64,000 nucleotides of DNA, from the NCBI GenBank assembly GCA_947642745.1, contig CANRTU010000004.1, forward strand, positions 35,307 through 99,306. The letters are read 5' to 3'. A program made the position numbers and the translations under genes. Shown one piece after another: positions 46,380 through 55,528 of the stretch (positions are counted from its first letter, which is position 1; the number at the start of each line of letters is the position of its first letter). The notes beneath the pieces were generated by a model. It did no database searches. It was not told the DNA's origin and saw only the letters and a program-made list of their open reading frames with translations. The stretch comes from an uncultured Eubacterium sp. GTDB taxonomy: Bacteria > Bacillota > Clostridia > Lachnospirales > Lachnospiraceae.

Positions 46380-47522
46380 ATGGAACAAACCGAATTAATT
46401 TATAAACCAATGGAAGGTCTGTCTCCTTATTCTTATGTAATAGCAGGAGAATGGCTTTATTTTTGTAATCAATACATGCCTGCATTATTTCGTTATCATA
46501 TAGAAAAGCATAATTGCGAATATGTTACTGGCTTTGATAGAAATTTTGTAAATACAAATTTTGTAAATATAAATTTTATAAGAATGTATGCTTATAAAAA
46601 TGAGATATGGATGTTACCATTTCTGGACGGAAAAATTGTTTGTTATAACACAGATACAGAACAGGCAGCCTATTATGATATTCCAAATGAAGTAGAGGAA
46701 AAACAGAATCCTTTTATTGCCATGTTTTTTTGGAAACAAAGGGCATATGTGACTCCTTATAGAAGAAACCGGTATATATTGATTGTTGATTTGCAGACAC
46801 ATGATATAACGAAGATGGAACTGATAAATAAAGGGTGTCAGGAAGAAAAACTGGATTTTGGATATGCACTGCAATATGGAGATAAGATATATCTGACAGA
46901 GAATTCTAAAAACAGACTTCTTTCATTTTGTCTGGAAGACCATAAAGTGAGTATGATTGCTGCGGGAAATTATTTAATAGAAGGAGCAGTACTGAAATTG
47001 TCAGATAATAAAATATGGTTTTTTCCAGTTATTTTTGATCAGGAGAGAGAATTAGTTATCTATGATATTTTGGAAAGGCGTTTTTCAGGACGGGAATATC
47101 CGATAAAAAAACTTTCACAGGGAGAGATATGCGTAACAGCAGTATCCGGGCAGAAATTTTGGATTTTAGCAAATAAAAAAAGAAAAATATACCGGATTGG
47201 CAAAAATCTGGAAATAGAGGCAGAGATTCGGATAGTTAATTGTGATCCGGATCATGCAATGATTTATTGTAGTGTATCAGAATTTGCAGACAGGTTTTAC
47301 TGGGGCGGATATCTGGAGGATACTCCTCTTATAGAAGTGAAAGATGGTAAAGTCAGACTCGTGAATTTCTGGGAAAAGAAAAATGTATTGGAAGTATATT
47401 TTGACATGCTGAAAAAAAGTGATGTTTGTATGGATAAAAGAGAAGAATCAAATATTGGAAAAAGGATCTATGATAACATGCTGTCATCTGAAATAGATGG
47501 AAAGAAGGGAGGTTTAAAATGA
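46380..47522 (+). CDS. hypothetical protein, beta-propeller-like
   Basis: 380 residues with no signal sequence, so probably cytosolic. It consists of repeated short beta-strand units of the form W-x-F/Y...KI..Y (GEWLYFCNQYMPALFRY, NEIWMLPFLDGKIVCYN, RAYVTPYRRNRYILIVD, DKIYLTENSKNRLLSF, NKIWFFPVIF, RFYWGGYLEDTPLIEV), suggesting a propeller of six or seven blades. No catalytic motif is recognised. It ends ATGA with the next methyltransferase, so they are coupled. It may be a scaffold or sugar-binding partner for the glycosylation enzymes. Confidence 0.5.
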   Translation: MEQTELIYKPMEGLSPYSYVIAGEWLYFCNQYMPALFRYHIEKHNCEYVTGFDRNFVNTNFVNINFIRMYAYKNEIWMLPFLDGKIVCYNTDTEQAAYYDIPNEVEEKQNPFIAMFFWKQRAYVTPYRRNRYILIVDLQTHDITKMELINKGCQEEKLDFGYALQYGDKIYLTENSKNRLLSFCLEDHKVSMIAAGNYLIEGAVLKLSDNKIWFFPVIFDQERELVIYDILERRFSGREYPIKKLSQGEICVTAVSGQKFWILANKKRKIYRIGKNLEIEAEIRIVNCDPDHAMIYCSVSEFADRFYWGGYLEDTPLIEVKDGKVRLVNFWEKKNVLEVYFDMLKKSDVCMDKREESNIGKRIYDNMLSSEIDGKKGGLK

Positions 47523-48721
47523 AAAAAGCAATTACGGCAGACAATGAGAGCTGGATATTAATAAAAAAAGCTGTACAAATGCAACAGAAGATAGATAACA
47601 CGGGGTACGGGAATAAGCTGCTGCTGTTTGGCGCAGGTAACCATACGATTCAGCTTTTGAAATATATGGATTTTTCTCAATACGAAGTAAACATATGTGA
47701 CAGTTACAGAAATGGGGAATGGAATGGTTTTCATATAAAAAAACCAGACAATAAATGGTTCCAATGGGCTGATAAGATCATTATATCAAGTTTTGAGCAG
47801 CAGCAGGAACTGCTTTCTTTTACAGAAAAACAGGGTTATGCACATAAAGCCGTAAAATTGTATGATGAGGCAGACAGAGTTCCTTTTTATATTGCGGAAA
47901 TTGAAATGAATGCAGAAAAAATGCAGGATATCTGTCTGGAAAATGAATATGGATGGATTGATCCATATTCTGCATGGCAATACAGTGGACAGGGAAAGTG
48001 GTATGAAGACCATGTTGAAAAAGATTTTTTTCATACTGTAACTAAAAATTATTATTTGAGATACATAGATTCTGGAATGAATGTACTGGATGTTGGGGCG
48101 GGTACTGGCCGGCTTTCGGTAGAGGTATATAAAAAGGGTGCTGAAGTGACTGCGGTGGATACAAGCGTGAGTATGCTGAATATACTTAAGGAAAAAGAAC
48201 CCGGGATTAAAACTGTCATTGTGGATAACGAAAAACTTCCATTTCAGGAAAATGTTTTTGACAGAGTTGTGTCATGTGATGCGATGATACATTTTCCTAA
48301 TTGGAGAGATTTTCTGAGAGAACATCTAAGAGTGGTACGACAGGGTGGATTTCTTATTTACAATATGTATAACGATGACCACTTAATGCAGATTTCGGAT
48401 AAAAGATTTATCCGGGCCAGCTATATAGCCGGAGGAAAGAACTATTATGTAACTGTTTCACGAAAAGAACTGGAACAATTTTGCGAAGAATCAGGAAATG
48501 TAAAACTTATGGAAATGATTCCTTATAATTTTTTTTCACAGACGGCATATTCCTATGGAATTCTTACAAGGCAGGAAATGTTCAAACTACAGGAAATCTA
48601 TGATTCTTTATGTAGAAATAAGATTGTGGCAGAAGTAATAGAAGAGTTTGAAAAAAATATTGTTGCGGTAAAGCAGGAAAATCTGACAGCGTGCAATATT
48701 TGTGTTTTCAGAAAAATATGA
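47519..48721 (+). CDS. methyltransferase with N-terminal Rossmann-like module
   Basis: 400 residues. Residues about 30-120 form the island's recurring Rossmann-like module (LLLFGAGNHTIQLL ... VNICDSY ... WADKIIISSF). Residues about 170-400 are a class I SAM methyltransferase with VLDVGAGTGRLSVEVYKKGAEVTAVD, NEKLPFQENVFDRVVSCDAMIHFPNW and LRVVRQGGFLIYNMYND. Probably methylates a sugar in the glycan. Coupled to the upstream propeller-like gene. Confidence 0.72.
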   Translation: MKKAITADNESWILIKKAVQMQQKIDNTGYGNKLLLFGAGNHTIQLLKYMDFSQYEVNICDSYRNGEWNGFHIKKPDNKWFQWADKIIISSFEQQQELLSFTEKQGYAHKAVKLYDEADRVPFYIAEIEMNAEKMQDICLENEYGWIDPYSAWQYSGQGKWYEDHVEKDFFHTVTKNYYLRYIDSGMNVLDVGAGTGRLSVEVYKKGAEVTAVDTSVSMLNILKEKEPGIKTVIVDNEKLPFQENVFDRVVSCDAMIHFPNWRDFLREHLRVVRQGGFLIYNMYNDDHLMQISDKRFIRASYIAGGKNYYVTVSRKELEQFCEESGNVKLMEMIPYNFFSQTAYSYGILTRQEMFKLQEIYDSLCRNKIVAEVIEEFEKNIVAVKQENLTACNICVFRKI

Positions 48722-48756
48722 AATAAAGGAGACATCACTGTGGATGTAATGTGAGT

Positions 48757-49674
48757 ATGAAAGAAAATGACAGGCTGGAAATAACAAATAAAATTGAAGT
48801 TGACAATATTAAGCAACTATTGTCTGAAAAGATGTCATACATACCAGATATTGGTTCGTATGGCATTTGTTATCAATTAAAGTGCTATGCGGGAATAGAT
48901 GTGAACGCTATTTTAAACAAATGTACGATAGAACACGGTCTTGCGATTTATAAATATGTATGCCAGATAGAAGTACAGCATCATGTATCACGTATTTTGA
49001 CGTACAGTCCTTTTCGGGAAAAGGTGATACGGGAATTGACAGAGCTTATACCGGTTGCGATTGGGCCATATATTGCTTATGCGGAAGATTATCAATCAAA
49101 CGAAACGATAGAAAAAAAGAAAAATGAGACAGGCCGGGTATTGCTGGTTATGCCCAATCATTCGATTCGTGAAATAAAATCTATGTATAATTGTGATTCG
49201 TTTATTCGGGAGATTGAAAGGGTAAAAAAGAAATTTGATACGGTGATGGTCTGTCTGTACTTTGAGGATTTGAAAAGCGGAATGTGGAAACCATATAAAG
49301 AAAAGGGATATCATATAGTCTCTGCAGGATTTCCGGGCAGTCCGCATTTTTTTAGCAGACTAAAATATATTTTGTCATTATCTGATGCGATGATCTTAAA
49401 TGAATATTCAACAGGGATGGCCTATGCGATGTATATGGGAAAGCCAGTTCATTTAATACGACAAAAAATAGAACATATTGCAACAGGCTGCAATAATTGT
49501 TATCAGTTGGAAAACAGGCAATGTGATGAAATATATGAGTTATTTTATAATGATCAGTTTGTAATTACAGAAAAGCAGATTGAATTTGGAAAATATATGT
49601 TTGGCCTGGACTGTGTGAAATCAGCAGAGGAAATGAAAAAGTTATTATTATCATTAATACGGATTACACGATAG
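48757..49674 (+). CDS. putative glycosyltransferase, GT-B-like, unrecognised family
   Basis: 305 residues from ATG 48757; GTG 48751 is an alternative. The only good ribosome binding site (AAAGGAGA, 48726-48733) is better placed for a five-codon frame GTG-GAT-GTA-ATG-TGA at 48740-48754 whose stop overlaps the real start region. The C-terminal half has VLLVMPNHSIREIKSMYN, KYILSLSDAMILNEYSTGMAYAMYMGKPVHLIR and EMKKLLLSL, resembling the donor-binding half of GT-B capsule enzymes. Function inferred mainly from context. It is not PseG as far as I can see. Confidence 0.45.
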   Translation: MKENDRLEITNKIEVDNIKQLLSEKMSYIPDIGSYGICYQLKCYAGIDVNAILNKCTIEHGLAIYKYVCQIEVQHHVSRILTYSPFREKVIRELTELIPVAIGPYIAYAEDYQSNETIEKKKNETGRVLLVMPNHSIREIKSMYNCDSFIREIERVKKKFDTVMVCLYFEDLKSGMWKPYKEKGYHIVSAGFPGSPHFFSRLKYILSLSDAMILNEYSTGMAYAMYMGKPVHLIRQKIEHIATGCNNCYQLENRQCDEIYELFYNDQFVITEKQIEFGKYMFGLDCVKSAEEMKKLLLSLIRITR

Positions 49675-49685
49675 GAGAATGGTAT

Positions 49686-50099
49686 ATGGATATGCCGGAG
49701 TTATATCAGGAACAAATGGATAAGATTTTATTATATTACCGTATATTAAATATGTGGCTGGAAATGAAACAAAAAGGTAAGTCAGCCATTACATTTTTAC
49801 AAAAGAAGGGGATAAGACGAATTGCAATTTACGGAATGAAGGAGTTAGGAGAACGTTTTTATGAAGAAATAAAGAATACAGAGATAGAAGCTGTATGTGT
49901 GATTGATAAAAGTCCTGATTCTGTAATTGGCGATTTTACAGTCATTTCTCCGGAACAGGAAATTCCTGATGTGGATGCTGTCATTGTGACGGCAGAGTAT
50001 TATTATCAGGAAATTGTAGAGCAATTAAGAGGGAAAGTCAGTTGTCCGGTTTATTCACTACTTGGAGTGTTGGGGAATAGTTTTGGGCGTGCGATGTAA
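49686..50099 (+). CDS. stand-alone Rossmann-like module
   Basis: 137 residues. A leading helix (YYRILNMWLEMKQKGKSAI) is followed by IRRIAIYGMKELGERFYEE (glycine loop), VCVIDKSPDSVIGDFTVISP and DAVIVTAEYYYQEIVEQL. The same unit is fused at the C-terminus of the next gene product and occurs alone at 53785. Nothing catalytic is attached. It resembles the nucleotide-binding half of PglD-type or CoA-binding Rossmann domains; whether it binds a cofactor is unknown. Confidence 0.65.
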   Translation: MDMPELYQEQMDKILLYYRILNMWLEMKQKGKSAITFLQKKGIRRIAIYGMKELGERFYEEIKNTEIEAVCVIDKSPDSVIGDFTVISPEQEIPDVDAVIVTAEYYYQEIVEQLRGKVSCPVYSLLGVLGNSFGRAM

Positions 50100-50128
50100 G
50101 TTTGTAGTTGAATTTGGGAGGGAAACAT

Positions 50129-51460
50129 ATGCATAGGTCATCCTATTTAAGAATGGAATATCTTGTACACTATTATGATTCTATGATTATAACATCTGAA
50201 ACGAAAGTAAATGTGCTTGATATTGGCAGTTATGATGTAAATGGTTCTTATAGAAGTATATTTGATTCTGATGTTTATCATTATTCTGGTCTGGATATGT
50301 CGGAGGGACCGAACGTAGATATCGTTCCAAAAGATGTATATCACTGGAATGAAATAAAAGATCAGACATTTGATTTAGTAATATCCGGCCAGGCCTTGGA
50401 ACATATAGAGTATCCATGGCTGACAATGAAAGAGGTTGCAAGAGTTTTGAAACCATCCGGTATTTGTATCATAATCGTACCCAGTTCTACTGAGGAACAC
50501 CGGTATCCGATAGACTGTTACCGGTATTATCCGGATGGTATGGCAGCATTGGCGAAACAGGCTGAATTAAATGTGATTCATCTGTCTACAGGAGGGATTC
50601 CTGAAATAGATGCAGCAGATGACTGGACAGGAGCAGATAATGATACTGTGATAGTCGCACAAAAACGGCCTGTTACAAACAAACCAGAGGATCCGTTTCG
50701 ATATGAAAAACGTATGGGAATAGACGGAGAAGTGATACAGAAGTATAGAACGTGGCAAATGGCAGTGGAGGAGGCATGTAAAGAATTTGATCGTGAAAAA
50801 CAGATTATTTTATTTGGAGCAAATGAGATAGGAAGCCAGATTTTAAATATTGTTGGTGAGGGGAAGGTGTATTGTTTCGTAGATGATCAGATGAGCAGGA
50901 CAGATGGACAGTTTTGCGATAAGAAAGTACTTTCCTTTGCGGAGTATTGTAATATTGAAGAAAAATATAACTGCTTAATCGCAGCGGATCAGAGAACGTC
51001 ATTCAAAATGAAAAAACAGCTGGAGATTCACGGAAAACAGAGTGCCATACTATATATTGAACCAAGGCAGAATCAATGGGATAAAATGGAATGCTATTAT
51101 CACATATTAAATATATGGCTGGAGATGAAACAAAAAGGAAAATCGCTCGCTTCGTTTTTTGAGACAAAGAAAATAAAACGTATTGCGATATATGGTATGA
51201 AAGAATTGGGAAAGCGTTTTTATGATGAAGTAACTGATATAGGAATTCAGGTCGTATGTGTAATTGATAAAAATCCTGATTCTGTCAGTGGTGAATTTGC
51301 GGTAATTTCTCCAGAACAGGAAATTCCTGATGCAGATTCTGTTGTTGTGACGGCAGAGTATTATTATCAGGAGATTCGCAGACAGCTGGGCGGAAAGGTA
51401 AACTGTCCGGTTTATTCATTACTTGAAGTGCTTAAGAGCGGATTTGAACTTGATTTATAA
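50129..51460 (+). CDS. methyltransferase with two C-terminal Rossmann-like modules
   Basis: 443 residues from ATG 50129 with GGGAGG upstream. Residues about 20-180 are a SAM methyltransferase (VNVLDIGSYDVNGSY, FDLVISGQALEHIEYPW, VARVLKPSGICIIIVPSS). Then come two tandem Rossmann-like modules: KQIILFGANEIGSQIL ... YCFVDDQ, and IKRIAIYGMKELGKRFYDE ... CVIDKNPDSVSGEF ... SVVVTAEYYYQEI. The second is nearly identical to the stand-alone protein just upstream, also at DNA level, pointing to a recent duplication. Confidence 0.75.
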   Translation: MHRSSYLRMEYLVHYYDSMIITSETKVNVLDIGSYDVNGSYRSIFDSDVYHYSGLDMSEGPNVDIVPKDVYHWNEIKDQTFDLVISGQALEHIEYPWLTMKEVARVLKPSGICIIIVPSSTEEHRYPIDCYRYYPDGMAALAKQAELNVIHLSTGGIPEIDAADDWTGADNDTVIVAQKRPVTNKPEDPFRYEKRMGIDGEVIQKYRTWQMAVEEACKEFDREKQIILFGANEIGSQILNIVGEGKVYCFVDDQMSRTDGQFCDKKVLSFAEYCNIEEKYNCLIAADQRTSFKMKKQLEIHGKQSAILYIEPRQNQWDKMECYYHILNIWLEMKQKGKSLASFFETKKIKRIAIYGMKELGKRFYDEVTDIGIQVVCVIDKNPDSVSGEFAVISPEQEIPDADSVVVTAEYYYQEIRRQLGGKVNCPVYSLLEVLKSGFELDL

Positions 51461-51474
51461 GCGGAAATCAGTGT

Positions 51475-52653
51475 ATGAAGGGAAATATCAGGATGGATTA
51501 TACGGATAATAAAAAGGTATCGGAAGTATTAATCTGGGGAGCTGGGCAGGCAACGAGAGAATTTTTAAAATATCGTAGTTTTTATGATGGCGTGATAGAT
51601 ATTATTGCTGTTGTAGATAATAACAACTGTATGTGGGGAGATCTATTTGAATCATATCCGGTTATTTCACCAAAAGAGGCTTATCGTTTATTCTTTGATT
51701 GTATTATTATTCCCTCAAAAAATTATTACAAAGAGATTGAAAAACAGATTATCTCAGAGGCAGATATAGAAAAGACAAAGATTGACAACCCTCTTTATGT
51801 TGCGAAGTGTAAACTATATGCAAGATATCATTCGGATGTTGATAAAAGAGATCTGTTATCTTATATCAGGACGCATGAATTGGGCGTTTTTAATTATCCG
51901 TTTAAGGAAAAATATGAAAGGCTTATACCGGATACAGGATATGATCAGAATGCGGGTCTTTATTATGTTTTGCATAACGGACAGCGAATGTATATGGCCC
52001 GGAGGTTTGATACAGTAGATAAAGTGGCAGAGTATTATAGGGATTTGTGTGTGGAACAGGATAAGCAGTCACCTCATTTATATCTTGAAGAAAAATTTGA
52101 TGTGGAACAGGATGATGTTGTGGTAGATGCAGGGGCAGCCGAAGGAATCTTTGCATTATCAGTAATTGAAAAAGCCAGAAAAGTGTATTTGATTGAAACA
52201 GATAAAGAATGGATCGAAGCATTACGGTACACATTTAAAAATTATAACAGCAAAGTAAAAATATTGAATACTTTTATTGCTGATTATGAGGGATACAATA
52301 CGAACAAGCTGGATCATCTGATTAATGAGGAAGTTAATTTTATTAAGATGGATGTTGAAGGATGTGAATATCCGGCAATCAATGGTGCAAAAAGACTGCT
52401 CCGGGAATCAGCAAAAATCCGATGCGCAATATGTGTTTATCACAATGATCATGATGAGATTCTATTGGAGGAATTTGGTAAAAAGACAGGGTTCAAAACA
52501 GAGTTTTCAAAAGGATATATGTTCTACTGGGTTGGTATCCAGCAGCACTATATACTTCCAACACTTAGAAGAGGAATCATCCGTTATACAAAGAGAAAAA
52601 ATACTGGTTTAATGACAGAAGGTGGAATGTATGGGAAAGAAGCAGAAACATAA
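51475..52653 (+). CDS. FkbM-family methyltransferase with N-terminal Rossmann-like module
   Basis: 392 residues; ATG 51475 or ATG 51493. Residues about 14-95 are the recurring module (SEVLIWGAGQATREFL ... AVVDNNNCMWGD ... DCIIIPSKNYYKEI). Residues about 215-360 are an FkbM domain with VVDAGAAEGIFALSVIE, VYLIETDKEWIEAL and FIKMDVEGCEYPAINGAKRLL. FkbM enzymes make O-methyl sugars or polyketides. The gene overlaps the following WbsX-like gene. Confidence 0.78.
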   Translation: MKGNIRMDYTDNKKVSEVLIWGAGQATREFLKYRSFYDGVIDIIAVVDNNNCMWGDLFESYPVISPKEAYRLFFDCIIIPSKNYYKEIEKQIISEADIEKTKIDNPLYVAKCKLYARYHSDVDKRDLLSYIRTHELGVFNYPFKEKYERLIPDTGYDQNAGLYYVLHNGQRMYMARRFDTVDKVAEYYRDLCVEQDKQSPHLYLEEKFDVEQDDVVVDAGAAEGIFALSVIEKARKVYLIETDKEWIEALRYTFKNYNSKVKILNTFIADYEGYNTNKLDHLINEEVNFIKMDVEGCEYPAINGAKRLLRESAKIRCAICVYHNDHDEILLEEFGKKTGFKTEFSKGYMFYWVGIQQHYILPTLRRGIIRYTKRKNTGLMTEGGMYGKEAET

Positions 52654-53755
52654 AATATATCCGAAAGTGATGGCATTTTACCTGCCGCAGTTTCATCAGA
52701 TTCCCGAAAATGATGCATGGTGGGGAAAAGGATTTACGGAATGGGAGAGTACAAAAAAGGCAAAACCTTTATTTACAGGACATAACCAGCCGAGAATACC
52801 GTTACATAATAATTATTATCATTTGCTTGAAAAAAGGACAATGGAATGGCAGGCAGAACTGGCAAAAAAACATGGTGTTTATGGTTTCTGTATTTATCAT
52901 TATTGGTTTGGAGAAAAACAGTTATTAGAAAAACCAGCAGAAAATCTATTGAAATGGAAGGATATTAATATAAATTATTGTTTTTCCTGGGCAAACGAAT
53001 CGTGGATTCCTTCATGGAGTAATTTAAAGGGGAATGCGTGGAAACAGCAAACCAGAAAAGTAGGGTTGAAGCATAATAAATATTTAGTAAAACAAACATA
53101 TGGCAGAGAAGAAGAGTGGAAAAGACATTTTCTGTATCTGCTTCCGTTTTTTCAGGATGAACGGTATATAAAAATTGATAATGCGCCGGTTTTCATTATT
53201 TATAAACCGGGAGATATGTATTGTTTGCGTGCGTTTATGCAGTACTGGAATCAGCTTGCAAAGGAAAATGGTTTTCATGGGATTTATTTTGTGGGTACAA
53301 GTTATAAAAAATGGAAAGAAAAACATATGAATGCAATGCTTTTATATGAACCTTCTTATACACTGAGCCAGGAATATCAGGGAAAACGCAATAAGGCATT
53401 TATTGTGCCACGGCGAAAAAATAAAATGTGCGCTGGAACACAAAAATATCCGCAGCTGCTTAATTACAGGTTTATCTGGCGTAAAATTCTGAGCCGGAAA
53501 AATCATGAAAATATATGGCCCGGAGGATTCGTGGATTATGATGACACTCCAAGAAGAGGGGGCCAGGGTGTGGTATGTGCGGGAAATACGGTCAGGTATT
53601 TTAGAAGGTATATAAAGCGTCTCGTCCATAAAAACAGAGGAAAGGAATTTGTATTTTTAACTGCATGGAATGAATGGGGAGAAGGAGCCTGTCTGGAACC
53701 GGATCATAAGCATGGCTATGCGTATCTTCAGGCGATCAAAGAAAGTGTAAAATAA
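52631..53755 (+). CDS. WbsX-like glycosyltransferase / GH99-like domain protein
   Basis: 374 residues from ATG 52631 with AAGGTGG upstream. The family start is unmistakable: VMAFYLPQFHQIPENDAWWGKGFTEW, then HGVYGFCIYHYWF, CFSWANESW, FIIYKPGDMYCL, GGFVDYDDTPRRGG and LTAWNEWGEGACLEPD near the end. WbsX-type proteins with a GH99-like barrel are found in O-antigen and rhamnan loci. The reaction is not established. Confidence 0.85.
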   Translation: MGKKQKHKIYPKVMAFYLPQFHQIPENDAWWGKGFTEWESTKKAKPLFTGHNQPRIPLHNNYYHLLEKRTMEWQAELAKKHGVYGFCIYHYWFGEKQLLEKPAENLLKWKDININYCFSWANESWIPSWSNLKGNAWKQQTRKVGLKHNKYLVKQTYGREEEWKRHFLYLLPFFQDERYIKIDNAPVFIIYKPGDMYCLRAFMQYWNQLAKENGFHGIYFVGTSYKKWKEKHMNAMLLYEPSYTLSQEYQGKRNKAFIVPRRKNKMCAGTQKYPQLLNYRFIWRKILSRKNHENIWPGGFVDYDDTPRRGGQGVVCAGNTVRYFRRYIKRLVHKNRGKEFVFLTAWNEWGEGACLEPDHKHGYAYLQAIKESVK

Positions 53756-53784
53756 AAATGTGACAGAAAAATGGTGACAGAAAA

Positions 53785-54273
53785 ATGAAGGTAAAGATGA
53801 AGAGCGGATTAAAAAGCGTATTGTCACTGCTGGCAGGAGCGGCAGCAGGCAGTATAATTATGAAGAAAGCGTTGTCTGAGAGTGTACAGGAGCTGCGTGA
53901 GCATAATTCAAAAATACAGGCACTATACAGGGCATATGACCAATGGCTGTGCCTGCGCCAGGAAGGAAAAACATTAAATGAATATTTTAAATGCAATGGC
54001 TATCAGAAGATAGCGATTTATGGAATGAAAGAACTGGGCGAACGTTTGTATGATGAACTCTCAGGAACTGATATTGAGGTATCTTATATTATAGACAGAG
54101 ATGCAGATTCCATCTGTGCGGATGTAGACGTAGTATCGCCGGATGAAACCTTGAAACCCGTAGATTTGATTGTAGTCACTGCGATTTATTATATGGATGA
54201 AATTGAAGAGCTGTTGTGGGGAAGGGCAAATTGTCCGGTTATTTCAATAGAGGAAATTCTGAATGAATTATAA
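53785..54273 (+). CDS. stand-alone Rossmann-like module with N-terminal hydrophobic segment
   Basis: 162 residues. The first 30 residues (GLKSVLSLLAGAAAGSII) form one hydrophobic, possibly membrane-associated helix. The rest matches the module at 49686: YRAYDQWLCLRQEGKTLNEYF, YQKIAIYGMKELGERLYDE, VSYIIDRDADSICADVDVVSP and DLIVVTAIYYMDEIEEL. The start lies in a 14-bp tandem duplication (GTGACAGAAAAATG twice, 53760-53787), which also creates a tiny frame ending ATGA on this start. This version could tether partner enzymes to the membrane. Confidence 0.6.
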   Translation: MKVKMKSGLKSVLSLLAGAAAGSIIMKKALSESVQELREHNSKIQALYRAYDQWLCLRQEGKTLNEYFKCNGYQKIAIYGMKELGERLYDELSGTDIEVSYIIDRDADSICADVDVVSPDETLKPVDLIVVTAIYYMDEIEELLWGRANCPVISIEEILNEL

Positions 54274-54383
54274 TCAGAAATCCGGCAGCAGGAACAGTGT
54301 CAGACAAAGAAGCGGTTGTAATAAACAGAGCGTACGGGAAAAGAAATCAGATGAATCAGTCGTGCGGCAGGAGAAGAATAAGT

Positions 54384-55502
54384 ATGCGATATAAAGGAGG
54401 TTCCATAACAGACTTAAAAAAAGAAAAGAATATTTATTGTTTTGGAGCTGGAAAAATATTTGATTCTTTTATGAAAGAATCGGCCCGTTTTCATTTGGAA
54501 CAAAATGTCAGGGCTGTTGTGGACAGTAATGCAGGAGCGTTAGATATTTCCTGTAAAAATATAAATGGTATTGAGATTCCTGTTATATCATTGGAACAGA
54601 TGCTGGATGATATAAAGGAATGGGATTGTATACTGATTACGACAGCATATTTTGAAGAAATTATACAGCAGCTGGAAAAAATATCTAAATTAAATTTTAT
54701 CAGTTATTATCTGTACTTTATTGTGCATATGGAGCAGCATGATTACGACAGATTACAGATAGCGATACCTGAATGCCTGTCTGCCTGTCCGGAAAGCATA
54801 ATTCCAAAGACGATTCATTACTGCTGGTTTGGAAGAAAAGAACTGCCGGACAAATATAGAAAGTACATCGAAAGCTGGAAGAAGTACTGTCCCGATTATG
54901 AGATTACAGAGTGGAATGAAAGCAATTATGATGTTCATAAAAACAGATATTGTAGTCAGGCATATGCAAAGAGAAAGTGGGCATTTGTATCTGATTATGC
55001 ACGTTTGGATATTATCCTTAAATATGGGGGAGTATATCTGGACACAGATGTGGAATTACTCAAAAATATTGATGAAATGCTGAAAAATGAAGCGTTTTGC
55101 GGATTTGAAAGTGAGCAGTATGTAAACTTTGGTCTGGGGTTTGGAGCAAAAAAGGATCATGCTATTGTAAATGAAATAAAAGATTATTATGATAACATGC
55201 AATTTGTATTGGAAAATGGGCAGATCAATCAGATAAATTGCCCTGTGATACAGACAGAAGTAATGAAAAAACATAAGCTGATATGTAATGGGAAGTTTCA
55301 GGTAATAGATGGTATGGCAGTATACCCGGAACGGATTTTATGTGGAATGAGTCCGTTTAGTTTCAGAATAGAGAAAAAACCGGTTCATACATATGCGATT
55401 CATCATTTTGAAGGTTCATGGCTGGATGGCGATGATTGGAAAGACTGGGTGGCTGCTTATGAAAAAAGAGGAAAAAAAAGCGAATATTATGTTTATCCCT
55501 GA
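54384..55502 (+). CDS. GT32-like capsular glycosyltransferase with N-terminal Rossmann-like module
   Basis: 372 residues from ATG 54384 with AGGAGAAG upstream; the frame back to 54297 lacks a site. Residues about 15-110 are the module (KNIYCFGAGKIFDSFM ... AVVDSNAGALD ... DCILITTAYFEEII). Residues about 140-370 are a GT32-type domain: IPKTIHYCWFGRKELPDKY, KRKWAFVSDYARLDIILKYGGVYLDTDVELL with the DxD (DTD) for metal and nucleotide-sugar binding, and HHFEGSW near the end. Confidence 0.82.
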   Translation: MRYKGGSITDLKKEKNIYCFGAGKIFDSFMKESARFHLEQNVRAVVDSNAGALDISCKNINGIEIPVISLEQMLDDIKEWDCILITTAYFEEIIQQLEKISKLNFISYYLYFIVHMEQHDYDRLQIAIPECLSACPESIIPKTIHYCWFGRKELPDKYRKYIESWKKYCPDYEITEWNESNYDVHKNRYCSQAYAKRKWAFVSDYARLDIILKYGGVYLDTDVELLKNIDEMLKNEAFCGFESEQYVNFGLGFGAKKDHAIVNEIKDYYDNMQFVLENGQINQINCPVIQTEVMKKHKLICNGKFQVIDGMAVYPERILCGMSPFSFRIEKKPVHTYAIHHFEGSWLDGDDWKDWVAAYEKRGKKSEYYVYP

Positions 55503-55528
55503 AGAAGAAAAACCGAAAGAGGTGAAAA

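Noticed and set aside
48757..49674. Candidate for the missing PseG hydrolase
   Set aside because: It lacks the PseG-type glycine-rich and catalytic motifs I would expect and reads more like a GT-B transferase.
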